64,000 bases of DNA from Panopea generosa (lineage: Eukaryota > Mollusca > Bivalvia > Adapedonta > Hiatellidae): positions 7,064,544-7,128,543 of the forward strand of contig CM055895.1 in the NCBI GenBank assembly GCA_029582155.1, written 5' to 3'. How positions within the stretch are numbered: position 1 is the first letter of the stretch; each line of letters opens with the position of its first letter. The position numbers and the translations under genes are program-made. This document shows, one piece after another, positions 1 through 11,554 of the stretch. The notes beneath the pieces were generated by a model, which worked only from the letters and a program-made list of their open reading frames with translations, was not told where the DNA came from and ran no database searches.

Positions 1-47
1 TTCTGTGATTCGTGCAGGAAAACGCGTATCTATGGAGTAAAGGGTTA
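1..47 (+). mobile_element. MITE M1, right end (cut by window edge)
   Basis: Matches the last part of the full copy at 5099-5314, ending in TATGGAGTAAAGGGTTA, the inverse of the family's left terminus. Confidence 0.75.
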
Positions 48-1330
48 AAATGGCTTAGTGAAATTTACAGTTTATAAATATATTTGGTCAACAGTTTTAT
101 TAGTGTATGACAACCTAGGCACATTCATGAATCTGAATAGAACCACCTTTCTTCCCCATGTACAGGCCTTTACATTAATGCTCGCCCGACTGTCCGAGAC
201 AATTGAATTGAGGGTATGGACAAGCTGCTAGCTGGACTGGACAAGTGAAATTTCAGAAATTAAACATCTCTTTTCTGTATATCCCCTGTTTTTGAACTTT
301 AATAAAACAGTTTATTTAGTTATTCTTAATTTTTATATCTATAGGACTAGTACCATAAATCTAGATTAAATTAAGGACAAGTTGTTTTGGGTCAGGACAA
401 GCAGATTTAAAAATACTTGTCCGATTGGACAAGTGAAATAAAAAATTAAAATAATGTAAATGGCAAACTTTCTCAAACTAGGCTTAAATTCAAAACAGTG
501 GTTAAGATCACCCAGCCACAGTAGATGCTACAACAGTGACAAGTAAATGGTCCTTTCTGAAATCTTTGATTACTCCACTGATGCCACTGTCCTTTGAAAC
601 AACAGACAAGATTTTTAATTCTGGAAAATGCAAATGGTCTGAACTCAGTCAAAGATCTTTGAACCAGAATGTAAAACTAAATGACTGAACAAGAACACAA
701 CAAACATAAAAAGGATATGCACAACTAGACCTACCACTGATCCGAGAAAGTGTCAGCTAGATTTGATCAGATTTAGGAATTCTCCAAGATTTTGTGACAG
801 ACAGACGGAAGAATGAAAAACCCGACAAAAACAATATATTTTCCTGGGAAGGGGTGTGTATGGGTGTGTGGGTGAGGGGAAACATAATTAGGTACAAGGG
901 GATGAAATACTTTTTGAAATGAAGAAAGAATGCTTTTCAATCCCAGACCTCATCTTGATAAATGAGGAATATCCCAACTAAATTTTATTTCATTTACATT
1001 TAAAGTAAACTAAACTCTTTAATTATCTGCCAAGCTGTCATTTAATTCTGGGCTATATGGACTTAGACCAGGAACCAGGGGGTCAAAATGGTAGTACCAG
1101 AAAGTAATTCCATAGAAAATTGACAGTGGTCATTCAAGATGGTGTGAGTGTGATAATGCACTTGACAGGTACTATTGCAATAAGAACTTGTGAAGGGAAT
1201 ATATTTTCCCAGAGATGGTGCAAAATTGAGTGGACTGGTAGCTATAACACACAGATGGGACTATTTCTAAGACGGTAAGAATTTTGCATAATTTGGCTGA
1301 TTTGACCTCTGTATGTGAAATAGGGACACC
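48..1330. other. Region without recognised genes
   Basis: AT-rich sequence with no frame of note. A G/T-rich run lies near 850-880. Two short related passages (near 225-245 and 415-430) contain GGACAAGTGAAAT, hinting at an old small duplication. Confidence 0.5.
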
Positions 1331-2140
1331 TACCGTATATCGTCGGCCATAAGGCGAGTCGGGCCATAAGTCGAGGGGACTTTTTGACCTTCAGATCTCA
1401 GTTTTTTGCATTGACCCTTCCTTAAGTCGACCCAGAATTTTCGAAAAGGAAGTGGGTGAGATTTGGGTCACCTAAATATTAAAATTCCTACAGTAGCGAT
1501 TGCCTGCACTCACAACTGACCTTACGCCAGTATACGTTCATGTACCGTTATCGAATCAACGGCAAATATGCAACCGACAAACAAATGCAGTCTTCTGTTG
1601 AATATTTGGTATATTCTGTAATCCGTGGATAAGTGTCACCACATATGTGGGAATGCAAATTGCAATAATCGGTTACTTCTGACCCAAATATCCCAAGGCA
1701 ATTTTCGGCATATATGTTTACACCCCGTGCCAACATCGTATAGGTTGCTAGGCAACGCAATCGTTCGGCTGACCAAGATCAAGGTTTCCCTTGCATAGAG
1801 TTAAAACATCAAGCGTCTAATTGAAACCGATCATTTTTTTCAACTGTCAATCAGAGTTTTCCATGAACAAAGTAACTTTCCACGTATGACGTAATCATCC
1901 TTTGTGTTTGCGAGATGCATAGTTGATTGACAAGAGTGTAATTCAATTCTGCACTTTGGTGTCATTGTTCATATAGACTGTTGCTGAAACTGAAATTCAA
2001 CGTTCAAAACTTCAGTAGGAGCTGACCGTTGGTAAAAAAAATCATCACTCGGGACTAGGACGGGGCCATAAGTCGAGTAGGGATTCAGAGAGTGATTTTG
2101 GAGTCTGAAAAATTCGACTTATGGCCGACAATATACGGTA
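1331..2140. mobile_element. Non-autonomous DNA transposon with about 23-bp TIRs
   Basis: The left end TACCGTATATCGTCGGCC and the right end GGCCGACAATATACGGTA are inverted copies with one or two mismatches, continuing inward with CATAAG. Both sides can be read as a TA flanking CCGTATAT, as for elements that duplicate TA. Inside, short ATAAGTCGA repeats recur near each end. The 810 bp hold no transposase, so movement would depend on a related autonomous element. Confidence 0.8.
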
Positions 2141-2564
2141 CTTTCGCTTTGAGCAAAATTGTGAAATTGGAAGCAGTTAATACCCATGTTTTTAACTGTT
2201 TTTTGTGTTCTGCTTGAATTGAATATGAATTCTGGAAATTCTCAATGAGTTTGGAGTACAACTGTAAGTGTGACAGTCTATTGTGCTAATATTACGGTCT
2301 ATGTGAAATTAATGGTGGTCCAGCTTCATATAACTGGAAATGAAGTTATAGTTCCTATCTATAGGACTCAATTATGCTAATTAATCATAAAGTTAATACA
2401 TAGTTCATTTTGTTCAACTGAGCTGACAGACCAGTACAGCAGCTGTAGTAGCTCTCTCAACAAAGATTACATGACCAATTTGTACAAAATTCTACACAGT
2501 GAGTATATATAGACAAGAAGTCACATGATAAATTGGGGGAAAAATGTTTTTTAAGTCAATTTCA

Positions 2565-2725
2565 AAACTTTCCCACTTTAATCAGTGAAGAGCGACGAAT
2601 GATATTGAGACATGATGTCGTATATCAATCATCATGGAGACTGTTGCCGAATGGTGATTCAAACTCACAACCCCTGGATTGATAGTCAGACGCTTAATGT
2701 ACTAAGCTAATCTGGTCAGCCCTTT
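2565..2725 (-). mobile_element. tRNA-derived SINE, family B, truncated
   Basis: The reverse strand carries a tRNA-like head with an A-box region, TCTGACTATCAATCC at the anticodon place and a B-box-like GTTGTGAGTTTGAATCACC, then the family body with ATTGATATACGACATCATG. The body stops after about 160 bp, compared with about 290 bp in the copies at 7135 and 10038. Confidence 0.7.
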
Positions 2726-3039
2726 GACACTTTAAACTAAGCATATAAAATGGTGACAAGTAACTGACAGTGAAACCTTTGTTGAGTAAACGCAATTTCC
2801 CAGTGATGAAATAAATGCAAATGTTATTTAAAAAAAATATACCTTTTTATAATATTTAAAATAACAATGACCTTAATAGACATTATGACTTGGAACCATT
2901 CAGAAATGTTACTTTACCATACATAGACAAAATTCAACAGAAGACATTCTTTTAAACAGCAAATATTGATCTGAATGAATAAATCCCAAACCAATATATT
3001 TTGTTGGATTCGTGAGAGAATCCTGTAGTGCAGCTAAGA

Positions 3040-4620
3040 TGTAAATTTTGATTTACAATGTACATTCACTGTACATGATACCGACTACTGTATCACAGTT
3101 TGATTTACAATGTACCTTCATTGTACATGAAACTGACTACTGTATCAAAGTTTGATTTACAATGTACCTTCACTATACATGATACCACTACTGTATCACA
3201 GTTTGATGTACAACAAACCTTCATTGTACAATATACTGACTACTGTATCACAGTTTGGTTTACAATGTACCTTCATTGTACATTATACCAACTACTGTAT
3301 CACAGTATGATTAAGAATGTACCTTCATTGTACAATATACTGACTACTGTATCACAGTTTGATGTACAATGTACCTTCACTGTACATGATACTGACTACT
3401 GCATCACAGTTTGATGTAAAATGTACCTTCACTTTACATGATACCAACAACTGTATCACAGTTTGATTTACAATGTACCTTCATTGTACAATATACCGAC
3501 TACTGTATCACAGTTTGATATACAATGTGCCTTCACTGTACATTATACCAACTACTGTATCACAGTTTGATATACAATGTACCTTCACTGTACATGAGAC
3601 TGACTACTGTATCACAGTTTGATATACAATGTACCTTCACTGTACATGATACCAACTACTGTATCACAGTTGAATATACAATGTACCTTCACTATACATG
3701 ATACTGACTACTGTATCACAGTTTGATAAAATTATACAATGTACCTTCACAGGACATTATACTGAATACTGTATCACAGTTTGATATACAATGTACCTTC
3801 ACTGTACATTACACAGACTACTGTAGCATAGTCTGATGTACAATGTGCCCTCACTGTACATTATACCTACTTCTGTATCACAGTTTGATGTACAATGAGC
3901 CTTCACTGTACATGATACCGACTACTGTATCACAGTTCAATGTATAATTTGCCTTCACTGTACATGATACTGACTACTGTATAACAGTTTGATGTACAAT
4001 GTGCCTTCACTGTACATTATACCGACTATTGTATCACAGTTTGATGTACAATGTGCCTTCACTGTACATGATACTGACTACTGTATTACAGTTTGATGTA
4101 AAATGTGCCTTCACTGTACATGATACCGACTACTGTATCACAGTTTGATGTACAATGAGCCTTCACTGTACATGATACCAACTACTGTATCACAGTTTGA
4201 TGTACAATGAGCCTTCACTGTACATGATACCTCTCTGTACATGATACCGACTACTGTATCACAGTTTGATGTACAATGTGCCTTCATTGTATATGAAACC
4301 GACTACTGTATCACAGTTTGATGTACAATGAGCCTTCAATGTACATGATACCGACTACTGCATCACAGTTCGATGTACAATGTGCCTTCACTGTACATGA
4401 TACTGACTACTGTATCACAGTTCGATGTACAATGTATCTTCACTGTACATGATACTGACTACTGCATCACAGTTCGATGTACAATGTGCCTTCACTGTAC
4501 ATGATACCGACTACTGTATCACAGTTCGATGTACAATGTGCCTTCACTGTATATTATACCGACTACTGTATCAAAGTTTGATGTACAATGTTCCTTCACT
4601 GTACTACTGACTACTGAATC
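3040..4620. repeat. 52-bp tandem array, about 30 copies
   Basis: The unit is about 52 bp and includes ACTACTGTATCACAGTTTGA, a TGTACAATG block and TTCACTGTACATGATACC. In many units TGTACAATG pairs with a following CATTGTACA, so each unit can form a small hairpin. One partial unit is doubled near 4228. Reading frames of 104 and 61 codons here are by-products of the repeat. Edges: the first units near 3040 and last near 4600 are more divergent. Confidence 0.93.
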
Positions 4621-5098
4621 ACATTTTTAACTTCATTCTAGGTAAGTAACTCCAGAAGCACAACTCACTTATTCACCACCCTAGAGACAGTACTGTACAG
4701 AAGTATTAGATGACAAAATGTGGCACTTACAGCAATATAGCCTAAACAAAATTATGAATTAACCATACAATCTTTTTTTACAGAAAATTAACATAAATTT
4801 TACTATTCTATTTACTCTAAAACCGGAACAAACAACTTGTTTTCATTATCACTAATTATTGCTTCAATAATGATACTTTTATTCTTATCACACAACTGAT
4901 CAAATGTCTGTGTTCACCAACATCAGCGTACGGGAAAAAATCAGCCAGAGAAAATAAAGCATAAATAAAGTCATTGGATGCTATTTGTAGCATAATTGGC
5001 TTTAAAGCACATTTAAGTTTAACACAAGTTCAAGAAAAATTATTTCTCTTTTTTTATTATATCTTTATGTATTATTCTACTAAGATAAGCTTTTGCTT

Positions 5099-5314
5099 TA
5101 ACCCTTTACTTCATATAGACACCTTTGGACACCTCTAATATAGACGACTTTTGAACTATTGGGTGAATTATGTTTATATTAACTGACAGAGTGGAAAACA
5201 GTGCAGGAAGTGTTCAGATTGCTCATTATGAGCAATCTGAACTCTTCCTGCACTGTTTTCAAAGGCCTTCTGTGATTGGTGCAGGAAAACACTTATCTAT
5301 GGAGTAAAGGGTTA
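5099..5314 (+). mobile_element. MITE M1, full copy with a 33-bp internal palindrome
   Basis: Begins TAACCCTTTACTTCATA and ends TATGGAGTAAAGGGTTA, an inverted pair. At 5194-5260 two arms of 33 bp (one containing GAAAACAGTGCAGGAAG, the other its inverse CTTCCTGCACTGTTTTC) are perfect but for one mismatch and have almost no loop. It has no coding capacity. Further copies: 5680-5967 (inverted), 1-47 and 63948-64000. Confidence 0.85.
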
Positions 5315-5589
5315 TCAGCAGGGACGGTTTATCTTAATGGTAATCTTATTTACCATTGATAAACCGCTAATTATGTCAATAAATATAAATGTTAGATATA
5401 ACAGAGTAAAACAGCTTCCATAACAAGAGCTGTCAGATGGACAGCATACTCGACTGTATTTCTATGCTGTTCTTAAACAGCTATTTCAGGATGAAGGCAA
5501 TTAATACAAAAACTTAGGGGTGGTAAAATTAAGCTGTAATTATTGCTTGTCTGTTTAAATAAATAAGAATGGATGGCTTAGAGTTGATC

Positions 5590-5680
5590 CAGGTAATCAG
5601 CCAGAGTAATGGATAGAGTGTTGGCTGCTTACGCCAGAAGATGTGAGTCTAATCCCAAGTTCGACCAGATGCCTCTCATA
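5590..5680 (+). mobile_element. tRNA-like SINE remnant next to MITE M1
   Basis: Contains AGTAATGGATAGAGTGTTGG (A-box-like) and, 30 bp on, GATGTGAGTCTAATCCC (B-box-like), then stops where MITE M1 begins. Family not established. Confidence 0.35.
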
Positions 5681-5967
5681 AAACTTTACTCCATAGATAC
5701 GCGTTTTCCTGCACCAATCACAGAAGGCCTTTGAAAACAGTGCAGGAAGAGTTCAGATTGCTCATAACAAGCAATCTGAACACTTCCTGCACTGTTTTCC
5801 ACTCTGTCAGTTAATATAAACAAAATTCACCCAATAATTCAAAAGTCTTCTATATTAGAGGTGTCCAAAGGTGTCTATATTAGAGGTGTCCAAAGGCGTC
5901 TATATTAGGTGTCCAGAGGCATCTTTATTAGGTGTCAAAAGGCATTTATATGAAGTAAAAGGATAAA
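5680..5967 (-). mobile_element. MITE M1, inverted copy with internal minisatellite
   Basis: An inverted version of the copy at 5099, keeping the long palindrome (near 5726-5800). The arm facing right contains about four copies of a 20-24-bp unit (TATTAGAGGTGTCCAAAGG) between about 5848 and 5945, against one or two in the other copy. Its left terminus is eroded. Confidence 0.8.
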
Positions 5968-6967
5968 ACAACACTCAGTACTGGTTTTACCAACAAAGCG
6001 CACTCGATAGTGATTCATAAAAGCTCTGAGCTTTCACTGAAATCAAGCTTAAATTAGAATGAACTATGAAGTAACTTCTACAGATAAAACTGAAATCACA
6101 ATCTTTATCGTTGTTATTTTTCACCATTCCAACTCATCATTCAAATGGGGTACAATAATTCACCGACTTCTTAGAATCAAACGATGTAGACCCAGTGTGG
6201 CCAGTATGATTTTCATCTTTTGCAAATAAAGTTAGCAGTACCTTGAGCAGCAAGCTGGGATTTGATGAAAGTATATCGAGAAAGGAACTAATTTAGAAGG
6301 AATTTTCAAGGTGTAACAGACATCTTGGTGATTACAAATTATTAATGAAATAGTCAAGTTGAAATACAATAATTCAAATAAGCAACAGCTGATTCCTGCC
6401 ATGGAAATGCCATCTACATCAGCTGTTTGTTTTTCTGTGGCTGCCACGTGTGATTGGTGCAGAGATATAATAAAGATGATGACTGCCTCATTCATCTTCG
6501 GTTGCTCTACTCTCATTCATAACATCGTATTGATCAATTCACAATCAATAATAATACAATATTTGCATCCATCATTCAGTATCACATAAATCTTTACGGT
6601 ATTTATACAAGAAAAGAAAGAGACCATAGATAGCTGTAACAACTTTCCACAAATAAACGTCTCACAGGGCGGGTGTGGGGGGGTTTAAAAGGTGTATACT
6701 ACACCAGAAAAAGGACATAACTCTTGAAAATTTGGTTGAAAAGCATCATATTATGCAAATCCATAGCCATTGACGATAAAAAATGGAATAAACATTTTAT
6801 TTTCATTTTTTACAGGTACGAAAAAAAATCCAAGGAATCTTAATTTCTATTTTTCAAGATTTTTTTTCACTTAGATGGCACCACTTGTTTTATAAAAAAA
6901 TAACCCTTAAATATGAAGTTCCAGATAGTCATATATTGATATGGTTTTACGTTCAGAGGAATAAAGG
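5968..6967. other. Region without recognised genes
   Basis: No exon-like frame with splice sites was seen. The two overlapping frames near 6232-6589 lie antiparallel on each other and show no recognisable motif. Confidence 0.45.
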
Positions 6968-6973
6968 TGATTT

Positions 6974-6974
6974 G

Positions 6975-7006
<32 letters not shown>

Positions 7007-7012
7007 CATGTA
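6974..7012. repeat. (AT)n microsatellite
   Basis: Nearly pure alternating T and A with one AATA break. Confidence 0.9.
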
Positions 7013-7134
7013 TAGGTAAAACTCAATTCTACTGCTGCTATGTGTCCCTTTAAAGTATAACTGAATAAGTAAGAATTATGCCTCATCATTATGTTTAGTG
7101 GAGATGGGTTTTAGTAGCTTTGACAGTTTTTATA

Positions 7135-7440
7135 CTGAATTGATCGATTGATTGAATATTTAGCGTCTTTTTTATGCCACCGTGGGCTAACAGACGATCA
7201 GTTTACCTAACCACTGTTTCCTGTGATCCTCGAAGGTTAACCAGTATTTGAGCACACCCCATCTCCACAAGTAACTGATAATTACTTCCCCACTTGAATC
7301 AATGGTGGGAAATGAATGATAATGAGACACAATGTTGTATATCAATCATCACTGAAACTGTTGCTGGGCGGGGATTCAAACTCAAGATCCCTGGACTAAT
7401 AGTCAGACACCTAACCAACTGAGCTAAATGGGGCCTGGCT
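7135..7440 (-). mobile_element. tRNA-derived SINE, family B, near full length
   Basis: On the reverse strand: a tRNA-like head beginning near 7440 with TTAGCTCAGTTGG (A box) and GAGTTTGAATCCCC (B box), then the body with GTGTCTCATTATCATTC, AAGTGGGGAAGT, TACTTGTGGAGATGGGGTG and CTGATCGTCTGTTAGCCC, ending in a short tail of GACGCTAAATATTCAATC. Relatives lie at 10036, 22422 and 23948. Confidence 0.82.
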
Positions 7441-8109
7441 CATACCAAAGGACCTAAAAAGATTGACCAACTGGATCATTGTGAGTCAGCCTGAAGCAGC
7501 AAACACCATTTTAATTTAGACCTAAAAAAAGTGCATTTGAATGAACTCCGAATGTAACTGTTTTGTGAACTAAACTGGATCTTAGAACTAGCCATTAGAC
7601 CCCTTCAACTCCTTAGTGACAACTGTCAGAATTATATGATGAATTATATACAATTACATTACAAATTAGTATTGTTTTTATAGCAGGGTTTGTTTTTAAA
7701 TGATTCATTGTCAAAGTTAACTCTCCACCCTCTACCTGATACCTTAGACATATGCATTTAGCCATCAGCATAGAAAGCCCACATTTATTCTGGCTCCCCT
7801 AAAGATTACAAACAATTATACAAAAGAAATGTCAACATATGTGCATATTTGTAAACTGCAGATTATACAAGTAACTGTCAGCTGGGGGTTTCATCTAATC
7901 TTAAACCTGCCATTTTACTGTATGACATCCTGATTTACTGTATCCTATTTGGAGTCACAGCTGTGTATACAATTAATTATTTAAATGAACTTTCAAAGCA
8001 ATACATTGGAATGGCAATCTCTGAGGGCGATGATAAAGAAAAGGGCCATGTTGTCTTTGAGCTTTAACAGTTATCCATCTGAAATAAAACAATTTAGCCC
8101 TAATTTTTA

Positions 8110-8440
8110 AAACAAGAGACCCAAGTCGGCCTTAATCGCTCTACTGGCAGCAGATGAACATTTCAGAGGAAAGGTTTTTTGCAAGTTCCTCTTGAACAAA
8201 TCTTTTCGGAGAACACTATGAAATGCTACACATAAAGTATCTAATATCAGTTTGGTTAAGATTCAAAGAAAAATGGTGGATCTATTGTGTCTACAACATT
8301 TTCCCTATATTACTCTTTGTAAAACAGTGACAAAACAGTGACCCCTGTGGCAGCCCCAAATTTGATCCCAGGAACCCAACTTCAATAAATCTTTTAGAGG
8401 ACCGCCATACAATGCTACATGTAAAATATCTAAGGTCTAG
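8110..8440 (+). repeat. Dispersed CAAGAG-type repeat
   Basis: Begins AACAAGAGACCCAAGTCGGC and contains GAGGAAAGGTTTTTTGCAAG-like text. The same kind of head (CAAGAG, a short inverted pair, then CTC) recurs at 16649, 18893, 25862, 35340, 39050, 60390 and 62908. It is interrupted by the SINE at 8454 and seems to resume after it. Confidence 0.6.
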
Positions 8441-8453
8441 ACCTTGAACTTTC

Positions 8454-8758
8454 GACCGCGGCGTGGTCTAGTGGTAGAGTGTCCGCCTCGCTTGCGGAAG
8501 GTTGTGGGTTCAATCCCCGGCCGGGTCATACCAAAGACTTTAAAAATGGTACTAGAAGCTTCCTCGCTTGATGCTCAGCATTAAGAGGAGAGTTCTAGGT
8601 CTGGTCGGCCCGGTGTCAGTATAATGCGGCTGGGTGGGGTATCATACCATGTGTCTGCGGCATGATACTCCAGTGTGACAGCGCTTAGAATACTGTCTCA
8701 AGTAGACACCGTCGGGTTATGACTGAAAAATTGCAATGCTAAACACCATACAACAACA
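8454..8758 (+). mobile_element. tRNA-derived SINE, family A, intact with 13-bp target duplication
   Basis: The element is 305 bp. Its head is tRNA-like, with GTGGTCTAGTGGTAGAGTG (A box), a CCGC/GCGG anticodon stem and GGTTGTGGGTTCAATCCCC (B box). The body includes AAGCTTCCTCGCTTGATGCTC and GGTATCATACCATGTGTCTG, and the tail is (CAA)n. ACCTTGAACTTTC occurs immediately before (8441-8453) and after (8759-8771), a perfect target-site duplication that shows LINE-type insertion and modest age. The body is of the kind seen in mollusc SINEs with conserved 3' domains; the exact family was not checked. Confidence 0.9.
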
Positions 8759-8771
8759 ACCTTGAACTTTC

Positions 8772-9493
8772 AGAAAAATTGCTTTTTAAAATTTCACTAA
8801 TATGTGCTTATAAGCCCTGTGGCAGTGGTATTTGTGGTCGAATCACACTAGTTCAAGAACTCATGTTTGAGCCACCAAAGTTCTACTATACGATATAATT
8901 ATAAAAAAAATTCAGGTGAGGTTGGAAATAGCATTGCTGTCAGCATTTCAGTGTCAGGCATTTTAAAGCAAACATCCAATGTAAATTCATGTAAAATTCT
9001 GACCTCTCTTTTAGGTATACTTTCTATGTACTACATAATGTTGGACATCTGATAGGAAAATTACACCATTTCTGTCAGCAAATTATATACTATGTAATAT
9101 ATATATGTACAAATCTCCTATACAATTACGTCAAACTATATGGTATTTATATTTCAATACAACTTCCACTGACAAGATGTGTAAAATGATAGGCAAAGAC
9201 AGCCAGATATTTTCAACAATTAAGTTTTCTTATTATCATGTATATCAGGGGTTTTTTCTTCAAAATTTTAAAATTGATTAAAACCAGTTTTTCCGACTCT
9301 ATACTCACTAATCCCTTATATATAAGGATATGTATTTAAACATGCCACAATAATAAACCTATAGTAAAATTAACATACACACCCAAGGTAAGATAAAAAT
9401 AGATTTCCTGCTTAAAATTTCTATGTATTTAGTGACCTTTCAAATGAGGCATGTGAGACTTGTAGAATTTGTGTCCAATTAACAACTTCAAGG
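8772..9493. other. Region without recognised genes
   Basis: Nothing beyond AT-rich sequence; no exon-like frame. Confidence 0.4.
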
Positions 9494-9665
9494 CAAAGGT
9501 TATCAAGCAGTATTTAAGTGCTGTCTATTTTTAGGATTGGGGTTTCAATTTTACCACTCTTATTACAATATGGTTTTGTCACGATTTGGTTGATTTATTA
9601 TAACAAATTATTCATATTTTATTTATTTAGGATAATGAGGTGCTTTATATTCATTTGTGCATGAT
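9490..9665 (+). repeat. Dispersed repeat R2, copy 1
   Basis: Shares AAGCAGTATTTAAGTGCTG, a TTTACCACT block and CATTTTGGTGGATTTG-like text with copies at about 16849-17060 and 40146-40345. It has no coding capacity and its class is unknown. Confidence 0.65.
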
Positions 9666-10035
9666 GCCTGAATATGTTTGTGGTCTTGTATTGTCTCAAA
9701 TACAGAAAGAGGTGTAATCTACATTCAGATGCTAAACAAATGAATTCTTCAAACTACTGAATTTGTACTAACAAATCCAAAATGCAATGAGACTGTAAGT
9801 AAAATTTTCGGGACTGACCCAGTATTTGGAACTACCGCAAATTTTGTACAACCGCTTTTTATATAAACACATAAACGCCGTATATGTATGGCATTCCGAA
9901 GATTGCTGTTTATTAGTATTTAAAAACAGAACTCTTGCACTTTTAGTAAACAAATAAAAGGCTTTACACATCTATTTTGGGAGTGTGAATATGAAAAAAC
10001 ATTTTGGGCTAGTTTTGAAAATATATATACTGACA

Positions 10036-10332
10036 AACATGAATGACTGATTGAATATTTAGCGTCATTTTTATGCCATTGAGGGCTAACAGACAATCAA
10101 TTAACCTAATCACTGTTTCCTGGGATCCTGAAAGGTTAACCAGTACTCGAGCACCCATCTCCTCAAGTAACTGATTACTTTCCCACCTGAGTCAGAGGTG
10201 AGAGACGAATGATGAGACACAATGTTGTAGATCAATCATCACAGAGACGGTTGCCAGGCTGAGATTCAAACTCACAACTCCTGCCTTGATAGTCAGATGC
10301 TTTACCGACTGAGCTTATCGGGGCCTGGCTGA
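10036..10332 (-). mobile_element. tRNA-derived SINE, family B
   Basis: Same order as the copy at 7135: tRNA-like head near 10332 (reverse strand GGCCCCGATAAGCTCAGTCG), GTTGTGAGTTTGAATCTC, then the shared body down to the ATTCAATC tail. Confidence 0.8.
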
Positions 10333-10985
10333 CAAAACATTAATATTCAACCAAAATGGTCTAGGAAAGATCATTAGGTCAATTAAATATGACAGTGTAC
10401 CAAAACTGCAAGCAAAATATTACATTTATTAGTGAAAGTTTAAGATTGGAGATTGATTTTAAACAATTACAAACCACAAATAAGTATTTGTACCAAACTG
10501 AAAAAATAAAATAGAAATTTATTTTTATTCAATTGTGAAGCTTGAAAAATATATTCAAAGTCATATAAACCTTTATTGTAATGAAACCTTAACAAGGATT
10601 TTTTTAAAAATCTTTTAAACATGGTCGACTGTAACCCACACAATTGGACAAAAATCAAGTAAATAAGATCTGATCATATTACTTCCACTTATGTTCCCTG
10701 CTTTACCTTGATTTTTCTTTCCCACTTAAAAAAACAAGTCACATATCCAAAGAAATATCCATTTTTTTATCTATAGTTTAGTATTGTGTCATTTTTTTAA
10801 TCATATCTCTCGTTAATCTGTAGGTAGGCCCAGTAGACTAGTAACTTTGGATGATGATTCTTTATATGATGCTAACAGGGTAGGATTTGGAAAAAAAATG
10901 TCTTTATTTTAACCAATGATAATTTATATGTATTGATTTTTTTTTTCAAACATCCAAAAGTGTTAGTGTATTTTTTCTTCTTTCC
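10333..10985. other. Region without recognised genes
   Basis: AT-rich with several T and A runs and no splice-bounded frame. Confidence 0.4.
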
Positions 10986-10987
10986 AA

Positions 10988-11175
10988 ACTAAAGCTTGCA
11001 CCCCAATATAGTCATGAATAGGTAAACTAAGACTTGCATCTCGATATAATTATAATCAATAGGCAAACTAAGGCTTGCAACTCAATGTAGTTATAATAGG
11101 CAAACTAAGAATTGCACCTCAATATTAACATGAATAGACAAACTAAGAATTGCACCTCAATGTAGTTCACACCTC
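10988..11175. repeat. Short degenerate tandem repeat, about four copies
   Basis: AAACTAAG(A/G)(C/A)TTGCACCTCAATAT recurs with spacing near 50-60 bp, separated by ATAATAGGC-type text. Confidence 0.7.
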
Positions 11176-11554
11176 AAACAATTCTATTTTCCAGCACATA
11201 AACACATATAATGTATATTAGGCTAAAACTCAAGCAGTTGTTCCAGATATAGAATTTATTTATAGTAAAATTTGCACTCTCAGCTTTTGCACATGTAATG
11301 GAATTTTGCCGCAGGGATCAGTGATGAAACCTGCAAGTCAAGACTGACAGTATCATCACATGTCCACCATATGTAATTACTGATCATGTAATCTATAATT
11401 CAATACTTAAACACTCTCTGTTTCAAGTTACTATGCTCTATATGTAGTGCAATAGTTTTTATGCTTCAATTTGACTGCATTAAAGGGGGGCTGTTGACAA
11501 CTTTAGACTGAGCTCTGCTTTTATCATACATGTTGGATTAAATTAGAGATTCTC

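Noticed and set aside
3100..3414. 104-codon plus-strand frame
   Set aside because: It lies wholly in the 52-bp array and has its periodicity.
4640..4650. Plus-strand donor-like CTAG|GTAAGTAAC after the 52-bp array
   Set aside because: No open, non-repetitive exon precedes it on the plus strand.
8456..8530. Genuine tRNA gene (Ala-like CGC anticodon)
   Set aside because: The tRNA-like part is the head of a 305-bp SINE with target duplication and (CAA)n tail, with related copies elsewhere in the window.
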